Assembly (NCBI RefSeq): GCF_016545825.1
Contig: NC_052619.1
Span: 68,086,115 to 68,150,114 of the forward strand
DNA length: 64,000 nucleotides
Source: Eucalyptus grandis
Taxonomy: Eukaryota; Streptophyta; Magnoliopsida; Myrtales; Myrtaceae
Direction: 5' to 3'
The notes below the pieces were generated by a model, which was not told the origin of the DNA, made no database searches, and saw only the letters and a list, made by a program, of their open reading frames with translations. Shown in pieces: positions 1-12,633 of this stretch (the first letter of the stretch is position 1; every line of letters starts with the position of its first letter). Both the position numbers and the translations under genes were made by a program.

Positions 1-1212
<1,212 letters not shown>

Positions 1213-1883
1213 TCTTATAGCCTCTTTCGTTTCATCAGCATTCAGCAAGATGCAGAGTTACTCCTGTACAAAAAAGTCAAGTCTTTTCTAGTGCCTCCAT
1301 GCATTAGAAGCTGCGCGCAACAATCTTAGAAGGGGGTCCGTGTTTTTCAGTTACCATGCCCGACGATGTTGCTTCTGGCATTCGTCACAAAAGCTTAGTA
1401 ACACTATTTTCATACTTTTAGATAAATTATGAAAATGATTTTAACTTGTTTACTTGAGTAAATATCATCCAAAGGGCATATTGTAGATAGATTGTGGCTG
1501 ATGATTCCACTGAACAAGAATGAATGCTTTGACCCCACTTTCCCAATTCCCAAGCAAGATACTTCCTGGTTCAAGGTTAACCAACCAAGCAAGCACTTTG
1601 AACCTTTTGCCTCCTGCTCGTCTGGCAGATGATATTATGATAATGCCCTCCTCATTGCCCTGATCTTCGTGGCTCTCGGTATACGATCCGAACCCTTCGC
1701 TCCCCACATCGATCTCCCATCCGACGGTCCATGTCTCCCATGTAACCCCATATGCCGTCATTTTTCGTTTCTTCATTTGCCCTCCTCGATTCACACGACG
1801 GATTAAGAAAAGTGAGAAAAACCCCCCTCCCCAAGCGGCTGGCGGCTGGCGGCGGGGACGAACCGGGAGCCCACCACGCGCCG
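1213..1883. other. ECD 3' region and spacer before the zinc-ribbon gene
   Basis: No gene is seen here. The first part should be the ECD 3' UTR. The last part, from about 1750, holds an upstream ATG at 1752 in frame with the next gene that would add 44 residues of low-complexity sequence; I treat it as 5' UTR. Confidence 0.5.
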
Positions 1884-2613
1884 ATGGAGGAGGAGCAGCG
1901 GCGGCGCGTCGGCCACACGGCGGCGGAGCTGACATTCTGGACGCTGTGCCCCTACTGCTACTGCGCGCACGAGTACGAGAAGGCCTACGAGGAATGCTGC
2001 CTGCGGTGCGCGAACTGCGGGCGGGGCTTCCACGCGGCGGCCATCCGGGCGCCACCGGAGGCGACCGCGTCCGGCGGCGGCGGGGTCGTGCACAATGGAG
2101 TAGGAGGAGGCCATTATAACTGCCGCTTGGGGCTCTTCCCGCTGAGGTACGAGGAGGCGGAGGAGAAGATAGACGTGGGGGATCATCTGGTGGAGATATC
2201 GTCGGACGAGGAGGAGGAGGGCGGGCGGGGGAGCGTGGCCGACGATGCGGGCCGCGGCAATGCGGGCAGCGACGGAGAAGAGGGAACGAAGAAAATGGAG
2301 GAGGAGGAGGAGGAGGAGGGAAGTGGCGGTGGGGAGTTGGAGTTTGAGTACGTAGGAGACGACATTCTGGTGAGTGCTGCTTAAGAGGGAACTATTATTT
2401 TATGTCAACCTCTGTTTTGGGTCGATGTGGATACGGTCACACGCTGTCTCTTTCTCTCTCTAGCTCGAGAAAATATTAGGGATAGCTCTTCTTGCTTTTT
2501 TTTTTTTGGTTGCGAAACAGTGCAAGCGTACAGCGAAGGTCAAGAAGGTCGGTGGTGGCATTGCTGATATTTCTTTTAATCCAATTTCTCTGTTTGGGAT
2601 GGAGAATGTATAG
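1884..2613 (+). CDS. Small zinc beta-ribbon protein of the plant J-protein type, without a J domain
   Basis: Exon 1 is 1884-2369 and exon 2 is 2521-2613. The intron opens with a perfect GTGAGT and closes with a pyrimidine run and CAG, phase 0, giving 192 residues. Residues 18-50 carry FWTLCPYCY...CLRCANCGRGFHA, with two CxxC pairs (C22/C25 and C42/C45). This is the zinc beta-ribbon that usually follows the J domain in large plant DnaJ proteins (FWTxCPYCxxxYEY...CxNCxxxFHA). There is no J domain here. After the ribbon come a short conserved GLFPLRYEE-like piece, acidic blocks (EISSDEEEE and a Glu run), then EFEYVGDDIL and a basic tail from exon 2. ATG 1884 (MEEEQ) is preferred to the in-frame ATG 1752. 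If unspliced, the frame stops at 2384. The TAG at 2611 may be a mutation; see findings. Function unknown, perhaps nuclear. Confidence 0.65.
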
Positions 2614-2811
2614 AAGAAGAACAGTTCAGTAGGAGTGGAGAATGCAAATGGTGTGTCCGGATGTGGGGCTATGTTCTACTTCTTTCCCGAAGCAGCAGCA
2701 GTAGCTGCAATGTGCTCTTCTTTTCTGATACGTGCCCTAATCAAACGCCCTCTTTTGAAGTACATATCTGGAGTAAAAAAATCCCGAAAGGAACGGGGAT
2801 ACTCTATGTGA
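2614..2811 (+). other. In-frame open extension beyond the TAG of the zinc-ribbon gene
   Basis: Directly after TAG 2611-2613 the same frame stays open for 65 codons to TGA 2809-2811. The translation looks like protein: a Ser/Asn/Gly linker, then a hydrophobic block (FYFFPEAAAVAAMCSSF), then a basic tail (KRPLLKYISGVKKSRKERG). It could be the original C terminus cut off by a CAG-to-TAG change, or only a 3' UTR that happens to be open. Confidence 0.4.
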
Positions 2812-3864
2812 ACTGTGAATGCATGACAAAGTCATGGAAGTGATGCATCTACAGCGGTTAGTTTGAGCAACGAGGGAGCTTTGCCCTCCCCCTCAGGCGC
2901 TGGGACCGGAGCATGAGTCGAGAAATATATATTGGTCCGGGCAGCCCTGGACTGTCTCATTCTAGCTGCTTGGCTGCATTACTTCATGGCATTTACTGAT
3001 TCGTCCAGCCCCACAGATAGTAATGCTGAGGAACGTGCTGTGATAAATGAAGAACCAAATTGGTTGTCTTCAGTATCAGGAAAGCCCAGGAAAATGTCAA
3101 AAACTTCATAAAACGGTGTCATTAGCTACATAGCCGGCTACATCCTTATTTGCACAGAATATGAGTAACCTACTCTCTAATTTAGGATTGGATGTAAAAC
3201 CAAGATGCAATGTGCAGCAAAAGAATCTTTGCCCCTTCTGATAAAAAAACAATTGCCTCCAAGGCAATTGCATGAGGTGTCTCCTCTTGTCTGATCAATC
3301 CAACAGAATCTCCGGAATGACTCCACCATGCAAGTAAATCAATCCTTTGGGAGTTCTTCAACTTGGGATAGTCAAGCGAGATCAATAACAGGCCACTGTC
3401 TCAGTAACCATAATCAAGAGAGAGCACCTACCCACCTGAAATGTTTCGAGCATAACCTCACTTATCAATCGAGGAAACACAACAAGAGATCATAAAATAA
3501 AATTACAATGTGAGTTGGTCTAGTGATTCTTTAAAGGGACAAAAATTTGAAATTTAAAACGAATAATTGGATCACAGCTCCACAGATATTATACTATGCC
3601 TCATTAGGTTTCAATTGCATGCAGCACATATTTGACCAATCTATCTGGGGAAGTCAGGCTTAAATTCCTGTTTTCTGCTGAGCTTTTTCTATTAGGGCAG
3701 GAAATAATCATTGCTTTTGGGTGCACATTGGCATCGAGTGAATTTCTACCCATTAACTTCGTCCAAGGGAGAAAATTTACCTATTATTTACCTGCATCCT
3801 GTCATTACAGGATCAGACGCATGGACAAGACTGTCCTCAGAGAAGATAGATGAGCAAGACTCAG
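2812..3864. other. Convergent spacer between the zinc-ribbon and IMPACT genes
   Basis: This holds the 3' UTRs of two convergent genes and no complete gene. On the minus strand, 3182-3385 is a 67-codon open stretch (ISLDYPKLKNSQRIDLLAWW...) that reads like a fragment of a real protein. I cannot assign it, and there are no flanking exons I can support. Confidence 0.4.
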
Positions 3865-6055
3865 TCAGGATTTATACAATGGAATATCACGACCACAATT
3901 TGCTTTGATAGCTTCTTCCAATTTCTCCATCTGGTCATAATCAACCTTGAAGGTAACCATGGTGGTAACGTCTTTACCAGTCTCATAGTCCTGCTTGATG
4001 TCCTCAGCATGGAAAGCTTGTAACTGTAAAGTCAGAAAGAAATCAAATCAACAGAAGGATACTTCGTGGACACAAAAAAAGAAGATATGTACACTTCTGA
4101 ACCACTTATATCTAAACGGGCAAGGAAGCAAGGATACTCCAAACTAAAATGCAGTCAACTTAAATATCACAAGTGAGACTACAGAAATTCGATCTAAATA
4201 TATATTGGCAAACCAGAAACTGTACAGAGAGTACATAATGCAAATAACCAAACTGCATTAAATAAAAAAAATAAAATTCTTGTGGCAACAAATCAGGTAA
4301 GCTAACATGACAAAGATAGGAAGAGGACTGGGTGAGGCAAATTTTGACAGGTTTCCATCTGTCTAAAAAGAAAATTAAGACAGAGAAATCGCAAATCATA
4401 TGAACGATGTTGTCCAATTAAGTTATGAAATATAGAGCAAAGGGCACCCATTGGTGGATATACTCTCTCTGAATTCTATCAAACTGATCTCTACCAACTA
4501 CAGCAGTGAAAACTGGTAATTTCCTTTCCTATGTGGTGGATGCTCAGAGAGAATTTACATGGCTGGACATCCTTAACAGATATCTACTACCCAAAAACAC
4601 GAACATCCTGGCATAGCCCCTGTGGTGAACAAAAACTTGATACAATCCCAAATGTTATAGATGATGAATCAGCAATGTCAACTCACCTGATGATATAGAA
4701 CTCCCAATAGCTCATAAGGAATCTCCACACCCATTGGAACCTACAGATAATTACATGGAATGGCAGCGTATATGTCATTTCAAGTGATAAAATGTAAAGA
4801 CATTAACACATGAAAAATCACCTTTTCTACTCAAGCTTAAAGCTTCAAAAAGATAAAGGGAGGTAAAGTAAAAATCTGCCAAAGGAAATTATATTATACT
4901 TTAGATTTCACCAGACAAGTTGGGGCATTCTTTAAGCACTCTGATGCCACTCCACCGTATGCTCTCACCAGCCCTCCCGTACCTAGTTTAATACCTCCAA
5001 AGTGCCTAAATTAAAAGCATTATCAATAGTGAGAATACACATTATGCCCAGCCAAGCAGAGACAACTCAGGCCATGACAGGAGAATCTACTCTAAGAGCA
5101 TCGAATGTTATATGATAAGAACAATGGGATCTAGCCAAACTTAAGATAGGAAGCTTCTTCCGATATAAACACCCCCTTCCAAAATAAACTTTACCTTATA
5201 ACTACAACCATCACTCTATCGATCCCCGAAGATTCAATAGCAGAGTAAATAGGTTTTCCAGCAGTACCCGACGGTTCACCGTCGTCATTAGACCGGAACT
5301 GATCTCCCACCTGCTCTCCAATTTATAGAATGAGCTACGTCAAAATCCCATCAGGAGCAAAACGGCAAATAATCAAAATTAAGCGGCTGCACAGCTGATG
5401 AACAGAGCAACTATCACTAGCATTGCATACAGGCCACACGTAAAGCTGAATCAACTTGAATTTCACATAGAACACGCACCTTATAAGCCCAACAATTATG
5501 AGTCGCACGCGGATCCCTAACCTGAGAAGCCAGAAGCAGAAACCAAAGAATCGGTCAGTCCCAATCGAAATCGAACTTCGTAAAACCGAAAACCGGGAAG
5601 ATTTTCCACAATTTTGAACAGAACCGATCCGATTCCAGCAAGTCTGCCATCAATTCAATCAGGAAACCTCATCAATCCCATACAGAAGATTGCGCAATCA
5701 AGATTGCGGAAACCCTAAGAAAAGCCGAGAGAGCGAACGACGGATCTCGAGTAGCCTCGACCTGGGAGAGAAACGAGAAGGCGGACTGCTCGTCGGAGAC
5801 AGGGCCGGCGATCGCGATGAATTTGCTCTTCTTGACTTCCCTCTCGAACACGACTCTCTCCTTGATCGCCGTGTAAGCAGCGCCGCCCCCGCCGCGGTGG
5901 CGGCTGTTGCTGCCGGTGGCCGCAGAGGAGGGAGCGGCGGCGGCGGCGGCGACTGTCGTGGCCATCGATCGGCGCGGCCCGGCGACGACGACGGCGAAGA
6001 GGTGGGAGGGAGAGATGAGGCGGTGAAAATGGTGGTTGTAGCCGTTAATGCTCAT
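3865..6055 (-). CDS. IMPACT/UPF0029 (YigZ-like) family protein, six exons
   Basis: Exons from 5' to 3' on the minus strand: 6055-5762, 5521-5480, 5310-5195, 5005-4900, 4740-4687, 4023-3865, with stop TGA at 3867-3865. Phases all agree and give 256 residues from ATG 6055 or 226 from ATG 5965 (MATTVAAA). A further in-frame ATG at 6103 exists. Conserved blocks in order: [78 protein letters not shown] (usually RYFGG, so Tyr to His here); then the C-terminal UPF0029 half with [20 protein letters not shown] and [13 protein letters not shown]. The family is related to the N-terminal domain of mammalian IMPACT, a GCN2 regulator; the plant role is unclear. The Arg/Ala/Ser-rich N terminus before the domain might be a transit peptide (inference). 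A truncated duplicate lies at 24.25-25.4 kb. Confidence 0.88.
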
Positions 6056-6313
6056 GCTCGTGTCTTCGCCGCTCCCCCGCGACGGGCATGTCGTTTTTGG
6101 CAATCCATTTTCACATAAATCGACTCTTCTTCCCGGCGATTTTTTCTTTTTCTTTTCAAAATCCCCTGTTTAAAAATTTTAATTATATATATGTATATGT
6201 ATATATACATTCCGATCAAATCCCTCCGACATTGATTTGAGTAGACGTGTCCTTCAAATCACAATAGAATATGATATGAAGAAAAAAAAATTGCCTCCAT
6301 AAATAAGTCACGG

Positions 6314-7491
6314 TAAGGGTGATTAGTTCCTGGTTCGGTCCGGTTCCACCCAAGAACCGGGAACCGGACTGGGAGGATCGGTTCCCACTTTTCTGGATCG
6401 TGGACCAGACCGGCTATCTTGGAACTGAGAACCGGACCGGACCAACCGGTCCGGTCCGGTTCTAATGAACCATAACTTGTTTTCATTTCATTTAATAAAA
6501 AAATAAATAGTAATTACTAGTAAAGTAATGTGCGAGATTATGATCTGGTCAAGTTTTTTTATTCATTTTGTGATCAACAAAGTGACGCCCTATTAAATTA
6601 AAAACGTCAACTTTGTGGAAACAAAGAGAGCCAAGAGATTGAAATCTCCTAACAAAGAATTAAATCTCAACAGAGAGCCAAGAGATTGAAATCCCCTAAC
6701 GAAGCGCTCTTACCCACACCAAAATGCGTGGAGGAGACGAAATCCAACCACCCACTGCCCCCCCCTCCCCCAAACGTGACATCAATACAGCACAATCGCA
6801 TATCGGAAACAAACGAAGATGGGACTACAGAGTATAAATGATCAAACAACGAAGCCGCGTGGCAATGAAAACATAGCAAAAGAGCTGATCGAGGATGGGA
6901 CTCGGGACTCACCTCAAAGAACGAGAGGGCCTTGGGAATCGTCGGGGCAACGACGGGAGATGGGAGAGAGCGAAGAGGGAGGAACTAGGAAGGGTTTGGA
7001 AAAATGAAAGTTGAATCAAATTACTGCTGAGTTAGATCACAAAAATTGGGAAAATAGAAGTTGATGTGATGGTTACTGTATATTAAAGCAGAAACTAACA
7101 TAAAAAAAGAAAAGGTTTAGCCGTTCGTTTAGGTTTCAAGAGGGAAAGGCAAGAGGAGAATTGCAAAAATTTGGAAAATAAAAGCTGATGTAATGGTTAC
7201 TGTTGAGTGTAGTTCGAAGCAAAAAGGGAGGGATTATTAGCTTTGAGTTATGAGAGAAGAAATGAATATGATGATAATGGGTACTATAAATTATTTCATA
7301 AATTAAAAAATATATATAAATGGTTGGTCCGATCTGGTTCCGACCAAAACCGGGAACCGGACCAACCGGTCACCGGTTCCAAAAATAGGAACTTGAGACC
7401 GGACCGAGACCCTTTAGGACCGCCCGAAACCGACCGGTCCGGTCTGGTCCGGCTGGTTCCCGGTTCGGGCGGTTTCCATTGCACACCCCTA
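6314..7491. mobile_element. Nonautonomous hAT-like element with GGTTCC-rich ends
   Basis: The termini are TAAGGGTG and CACCCCTA, inverted with one mismatch, flanked by an exact 8-bp duplication AGTCACGG (6306-6313 and 7492-7499). The match can be stretched to 11 bp (TAAGTCACGGT), so a MULE with an 11-bp duplication is the alternative. The duplicate locus at 25.58 kb lacks the insert, which supports the boundaries. About 150 bases at each end are packed with GGTTCC/GGAACC and CCGGT words able to form hairpins. The interior (6600-7010) holds a roughly 55-bp tandem repeat and an open but unrecognised stretch. No transposase is seen. Confidence 0.75.
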
Positions 7492-7499
7492 AGTCACGG

Positions 7500-9587
7500 T
7501 GAAAAATAGCTTGAATTATTTTGCTTGTATGGATGAGAATATAAAAATTATGCCATTCAAAGATACCTAAAAACATTTTTCACATTGGACTTCGGCATGG
7601 TCCATGAGTCATGTCAACTTGAATTGATGAGAATTGCCATTGAAAGGACGTGATTGGAAAGATTATGTAAATTTAAGGTTTTGATTAGACAATTTAAAGG
7701 CTTAAGGACCTAACTAGAAAGAGCGTGGAACCTATGAGATGACAATTACTCGAAAAATTATATCTTTTTCTATGGTCTTGCTTCCAGGATAATTACTCAA
7801 AGAATACCATCACAATAGACAATAAAAATTTCATATGGTCATTGCAATCGCTAGCAAATTTTATTATTTTCGCATCGGAAAATGAAGATGCTTATACACA
7901 AGAAGTGACCATTTGGTACAACTTTCCTGCGGCAACTTCAGCCGTAGAATTGGGTGCTGCAAATAACAGGTGTTCATCAAGCAACTCGTGAGTTGTAGGA
8001 GCAGCTCCACAACTATAGCAAGAGAGTCTTCGGACAAAGTGCATTCCACAAACACAAAACGAACAACCTATTTAGCATTGAACCGCGACAATGGAATTAC
8101 CAAGTGCCGACAAAAACAATATCGATTAGCAGCCTTAGCTTCTAGTATAAAGATACGATCATAAATAAATTATTTTGGCAAATTTTGTGCTTATATAGAA
8201 CTTCTAGTATAAAGATCACATCAGAAATCAATTCTTTTGACAAAATTCTATGCTTATATAGTCCATTCGTACATCGGATATGATTAAATATTCATTTGCT
8301 ATCTGTCACATCACTTGAAGTGGCTGAACAGCCCCTTTCCTAATGCTACACTCCCCAGCTGCACACCAAGGCAAAATGCACCATGCAAAGGGGAAGACTT
8401 GGAATGCAGACATTAATTTTTTGCGGCAACGATGAACTCAGAGGCAGGGCCTGCTAATGCTCGCAGCAACATCGACTCGCTGTTTCACAGCATTGGCAAT
8501 GAGGAAGTTCAATACTTAACAATATGATTTTATAAGTATCACCATCGTGCAACTTCCACCGAAGTTAAAGTCAGGGGACATACATAATGACTACATAAGA
8601 AATGCGATATGTACTAAGAAAGTGCATTGAAATTTGTTTACTTAATGATATGACGAATGATTATTGTTGGATAAATTAAGTTCTTCCACACCACGCTCTT
8701 TATATATTTGGCAATTCATAGTTCAAGCATGTCATATGTGTTGGCACATCATTTAGTAAAGAATATATAACAAATATTCCGTATTCCTAACATTGCTCTA
8801 TGTCAATGTAAAGTGAGTCCACACCCCATCCGGCAAGAAACAAAACTCTGGATAGAATATTTGACACCAACTCACAATGCCTAAAAGATTAGGACTATCA
8901 ACTTATAGTCAATAGGACTCAAGACCCTACCCATAGAGGCAAAAGCATTTGGAACAATTCTATTACTGAGAATCTTTCTGTCTTAGAGTTCATTTAGTAA
9001 CATTTTTATTTTGAGAGTAATTTTTGTTTAGAAATAGTTTTTACCATTTATGTTCCCAAGACGAAATAGATTATTTTTTATTGTTTTGTTACAAATCTAT
9101 TTCCTTATCACTTTAGTATTTTGGGGAATAGAAAAATTAGCTGACTTTACTAAACGAATTTTTGTTCTTTTTTGTTCCATGAACAAAAGAATAGAAAAAA
9201 TAGAAAAACAGGATAGTTACTAGACAAGCCTTTGCTTGCTGGAGAAGATGACTTACTTGCTGCTCAAGAGCCTAAAGTATTAAACAAAAACCAAATTGAA
9301 TAATCATTTTTTGAAAAATGTTATCCAAATCTTGAGTTTCCCATTAAACAAACACCCCCAATCTACGTTATAGTCGGTGCAATTAAACCATGTAAGGTTA
9401 CCAGGTCGAAAACTTATTTTCGTGGCAATTACATCCCCTATGGTATACCATGTATACATGCAAATTGTTGAGGAGATGAGCTATTACATGCCTTGCCCTT
9501 CAAAGTTTCAAAGGTTCAAAAGAAAGAGCCAAATCACAAATGAGAACTTTTATTATATCTCCTTAGCTAGCTGCGATCAAGAACGGC
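7500..9587. other. AT-rich spacer shared with 25.6-28.1 kb
   Basis: No gene is seen. The sequence matches 25,600-28,140 along its length (for example the accacacaagaagtgac-like and aaaggggaagact segments), with many small indels. Short open stretches at 7864-8164 and around 8340-8525 are not conserved in frame between the two copies, which argues against coding. Confidence 0.7.
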
Positions 9588-9899
9588 TCATGTTTTAGTG
9601 AGATTCCGGATCTTCTCGATGAAATTGTTGACAATTTCGAGGCTTTGATCATCTGGGCAAGAAGCAAAACAAGAAGACAACTCAGCACTGACGCAATATT
9701 TGAGGTATACTCAGAGCATGACGTTCCTATCCCCCAACAGGTGGAGAGATTAATCCCGACGAAATTACAATCGAGTGGATTTTCATCGTTCATTCTTTTC
9801 CATTAATTAGCAAAAGTGAAAATAAGAACAAAAGAGGAATGGGGTAAGAGCATTTGCGGTTTTAAAACTTCTCATGAAACTACAATGGAGTGGAATGGG

Positions 9900-10290
9900 A
9901 TAAGAATATTGATAGTTCTAAAACTTGTCATGATATTGCAATTGAATCCTAAAACTTTTAAAAAATGTGATTAAGTTTTAAAACTTATCACAAAGAGCAA
10001 TTAAGTCCTAGAACTATCGAAAAGTCCATTTAAGTCCTAAAAAATAAAACTTGTCAAATTGATCTACTTAAGTTTTTCATTGATTGCACTTTTTGAAAAA
10101 TTTAAGACTCAAATGCACTTCCATAACAAATTTTAGAATTTAATTAAATTTTTTAAGTTTCAGAACTCGATTGTATTTTTACAACAAGTTTAAAAACTTG
10201 ATTACACATTTTAAAAATTTTAGAATTCGATTTTACTTTCGTAATGAGTTTTAAGACTTTCAATATATTTTGGGAAAAGAGAGAATTGCG
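9900..10290. repeat. AT-rich diverged repeat in the E1 exon 6-5 intron
   Basis: Successive short phrases of the type 'ctaaaactt.. tcacaaagagcaattaagtcc' alternate in both orientations, so this looks like an old foldback-type element. The equivalent E5 intron (28.43-28.78 kb) carries the same sequence, so it predates the duplication. Confidence 0.5.
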
Positions 10291-10663
10291 TTAGTAGTGA
10301 CACTAACCGAGCTTGGGGATTGTGTGGCCCTTTGGGTGATGGATCACCATCGGATCTACAAATGAATCGAGCAGAGCGATCAACTCCGCCTTTTGGAAAT
10401 CCGTCTCACCTAACAACACAAATAATCATTTCTTAGATTTGTTAATTAATGAGGCCATGTTCTTCCAATCTTTCATTTCATCATGTCCATGCACTTAGAT
10501 TCTAATCTCTATTTCTTATTTGCGTTCGAAGAAGCTTTGATTGCATCCTATGGAATCTTCTTGCATTTCTTTGATGGTGATAGGTTTCGTTTAGTCCCTA
10601 ATGTTCTTAAAGAAATGCTAATTATGGTCCAAGTTCTTTTCACAAGACTGGATCAGTAGCATT

Positions 10664-11315
10664 TGAGGGAGTGCTAAAACTTGTTATTAATGAATACTTA
10701 AGTGTTAAAAGTTTAGAAATGTACACTTAGTGTTAAAATTAGAGTAAAATGGATCAATTAAATATCAACAGCGAGAAAAATTGGCCAAAATATTGACGTG
10801 ACATTTTTTTCAGTGAGACAATTGCAAAATGATATTGTTCTGCACGTTGACGTGGTTAGATAAGCGGAAAACAACGTTGTTTTGCATGCTGAAATTGCTA
10901 GATAAACAAAAAACAAAATGATTTATCTTGAATTTGAATTTTAATATAAATATTAATTAAATTAATTTTAAAAGTAAATTATTATTTAAAAAAAGGAAGA
11001 AGAAGATGTTGCAGAAGGCATTGGGCAAGGGCTATGCAAGCCCTCCCGTTCTGCGATTTCCCATTTTAAATTTAATTTTAAATTTAGTTTAATCAATATT
11101 TATATTAAAATTCAAATAAAAGGTAAAATGACATTGTTTTCACTTGGCTCGGCTCTCCGGTGAACCACGTAGGCGAGTTATATTAATAAAAATTGCCACG
11201 TAAGATTTCTAGAAGGCTTTGTCGGACTTGGAGCTCATATGTCTTAATTTTAAAAAAAAATGGCACTTATGTATACCTGTATCTAAGTTTTGGCATTTCC
11301 ACTGTACTTTTGTCA
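10664..11315. mobile_element. Nonautonomous MULE-like element in the E1 exon 5-4 intron
   Basis: Compared with the E5 intron (about 29.19 kb), E1 has about 650 extra bases here. Flanks are TAGCATT (10657-10663) and TAACATT (11316-11322), an imperfect target duplication of 7-9 bp. The ends carry the 'aagtgttaaaa...ttggcact' inverted motifs shared with the elements at 20.4, 41.3 and 43.5 kb. A short GC-rich core (gggcaagggctatgcaagcc) lies near 11,030. Confidence 0.65.
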
Positions 11316-12087
11316 TAACATTCTATATGAAGCTGCAGCTAGACTTGCTTAGACCTTTAGGTATAGGACAGTGGAGAATTCATCACCGATCCTACTTTTG
11401 AAAGCCGAATTTAGCCTAACGACGTTATGTGTTGGACACCTAACCATACTATCATCGTCGGACATCGTCGGACTAGGCTTGGAAGCTGGCAGCATTCATT
11501 GTGAGTTCAGGGAGTTACCATAAACATGAAGAGAAGGGCACTTGAGAGGAGCCGAAAACGCATTAGCTGCCAGCGGGGGCGTGCTGAATTTCGACCCGCC
11601 GAGCTTAGCCCCAGACATGATAATCAGAAACTTGATTTTGGGCACCTTGGTGAGCACCAACCCCCGCAAATTTCAGCATTTGTTAATCGCAAGAACTCAA
11701 TCACAAGTTGTATTGCTTAGCATTTTGTTTCTTCGTGAATGTGTACCTCGGCCTGCATTCCTGCCAATGCAGCAGCTAGAATAGCCCCTGGTAATCAAAA
11801 CGATATAATCTCATAAACATGACGATGGAGTATTCGGCTGTCTGTTTCTTCTTTTGTTTTTGTGACCCCAAAGCCTCAAAATTAAGAACTTGAACGACCC
11901 AAAAGAAGAAGAAGAAAGGAGGGAGGAGGAGGAGATGCTCCTTTGTCTTTTTAGTGGACGCTTGCTTGGGAAAAACCCAGTAAACCATCAGAGGGACCGT
12001 TCTTCACCATGAAATCTTCAAGGAAAGCGATGCACTCATTTGTGTGTTTGCTCCTAGCTAAATAGCTTGACGGGCACATGAAGTTCA

Positions 12088-12385
12088 ACTACCAACTCAG
12101 CTTCGGTTGTTGATAAAGTAACAACTGGTTGCTTCTTTGTGGATCATGAGACAGCTCTTGAACCCAGCAGAAAAAACATATCTCCTCTATCATTTAGATC
12201 TCCAGCATGTCAATGTCTGTAAAGCCAAATAGATCTGACTTCTCTTCCTTCTCATAAAACAGCCCATAAGCAACAGTACCTTGCAAGTAACGAAAAATTC
12301 ATTTTGCAGAATTAAGATGCACCTCTCTTGGACATTCCATGTCCCTACTAATGAGACTCACAGCATGCGTTATATCAGGTCAATT
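12088..12385 (-). mobile_element. Copia pol fragment (reverse transcriptase C-end/RNase H)
   Basis: The minus strand reads degenerate Copia protein: PDITHAVSLISRDMECPREVH, then IFRYLQGTVAYGLFYEKEE, then after a gap KKQPVVTLSTTEAE, the RNase H signature of Copia polyproteins. The parts lie in more than one frame and include stops. It has replaced the region where E1 exon 1 should be. Confidence 0.8.
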
Positions 12386-12402
12386 CTTTCGCTTCCTTGT
12401 CC

Positions 12403-12600
12403 TTAAAAGGAGAGAAGGAACGTGAAAGTATCAATCAACATATAGATAGAAAGGACAAGACTAGCTTTGGGCACACACAGAGTGAGTTATGGTTACCTCA
12501 AAAGAGATGACCATTGAAGAGTGCATAAAAGCTGTTCCATACAAGCTTTTCAGAGGGAGAGAGAGAGAGAGAGAGAGAGCCCAATCACTAATGAGAATAT
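12403..12600. repeat. 3' flank segment of E2, repeated at 33.43 kb, with a GA microsatellite
   Basis: The stretch starting gtccttaaaaggagagaagg recurs at 33,437 in front of E6. It ends in a pure GA tract at about 12,559-12,579. It links E2 and E6 as products of one duplication. Confidence 0.65.
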
Positions 12601-12633
12601 TTATCTCCGTTGCTAGTTGCAAGAAATAATGGC

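Larger units (their letters stand above)
9588..12040 (-). pseudogene. FSH serine hydrolase copy E1 (pseudogene, exon 1 missing)
   Basis: Recognisable exons: exon 6 9652-9588, exon 5 10409-10308 (GETDFQK...HHPKGHTIPKL), exon 4 11663-11519, exon 3 about 11787-11747, and exon 2 remnant about 12040-11968. Exons 5 and 6 are still open. Damage: the acceptor before exon 4 reads CGG instead of CAG; exon 3 lost one base (41 instead of 42 nt); the exon 2 donor is destroyed (CAAGCAAG where CAGGTGAG stands in the other copies); exon 1 is absent, and sequence upstream of exon 2 turns into a Copia pol fragment. A MULE-like element sits in the exon 5-4 intron. This copy pairs with E5 as members of a duplicated block that also includes the IMPACT 5' end. 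Confidence 0.85.

Noticed and set aside
1752..1883. Longer N terminus of the zinc-ribbon protein from ATG 1752
   Set aside because: The extra 44 residues are low-complexity and precede MEEEQ, which starts close to the ribbon as in a short protein; considered 5' UTR.
5690..6118. 142-codon plus-strand frame over IMPACT exon 1
   Set aside because: It is the complement of the real first exon; the minus strand carries the conserved UPF0029 block.
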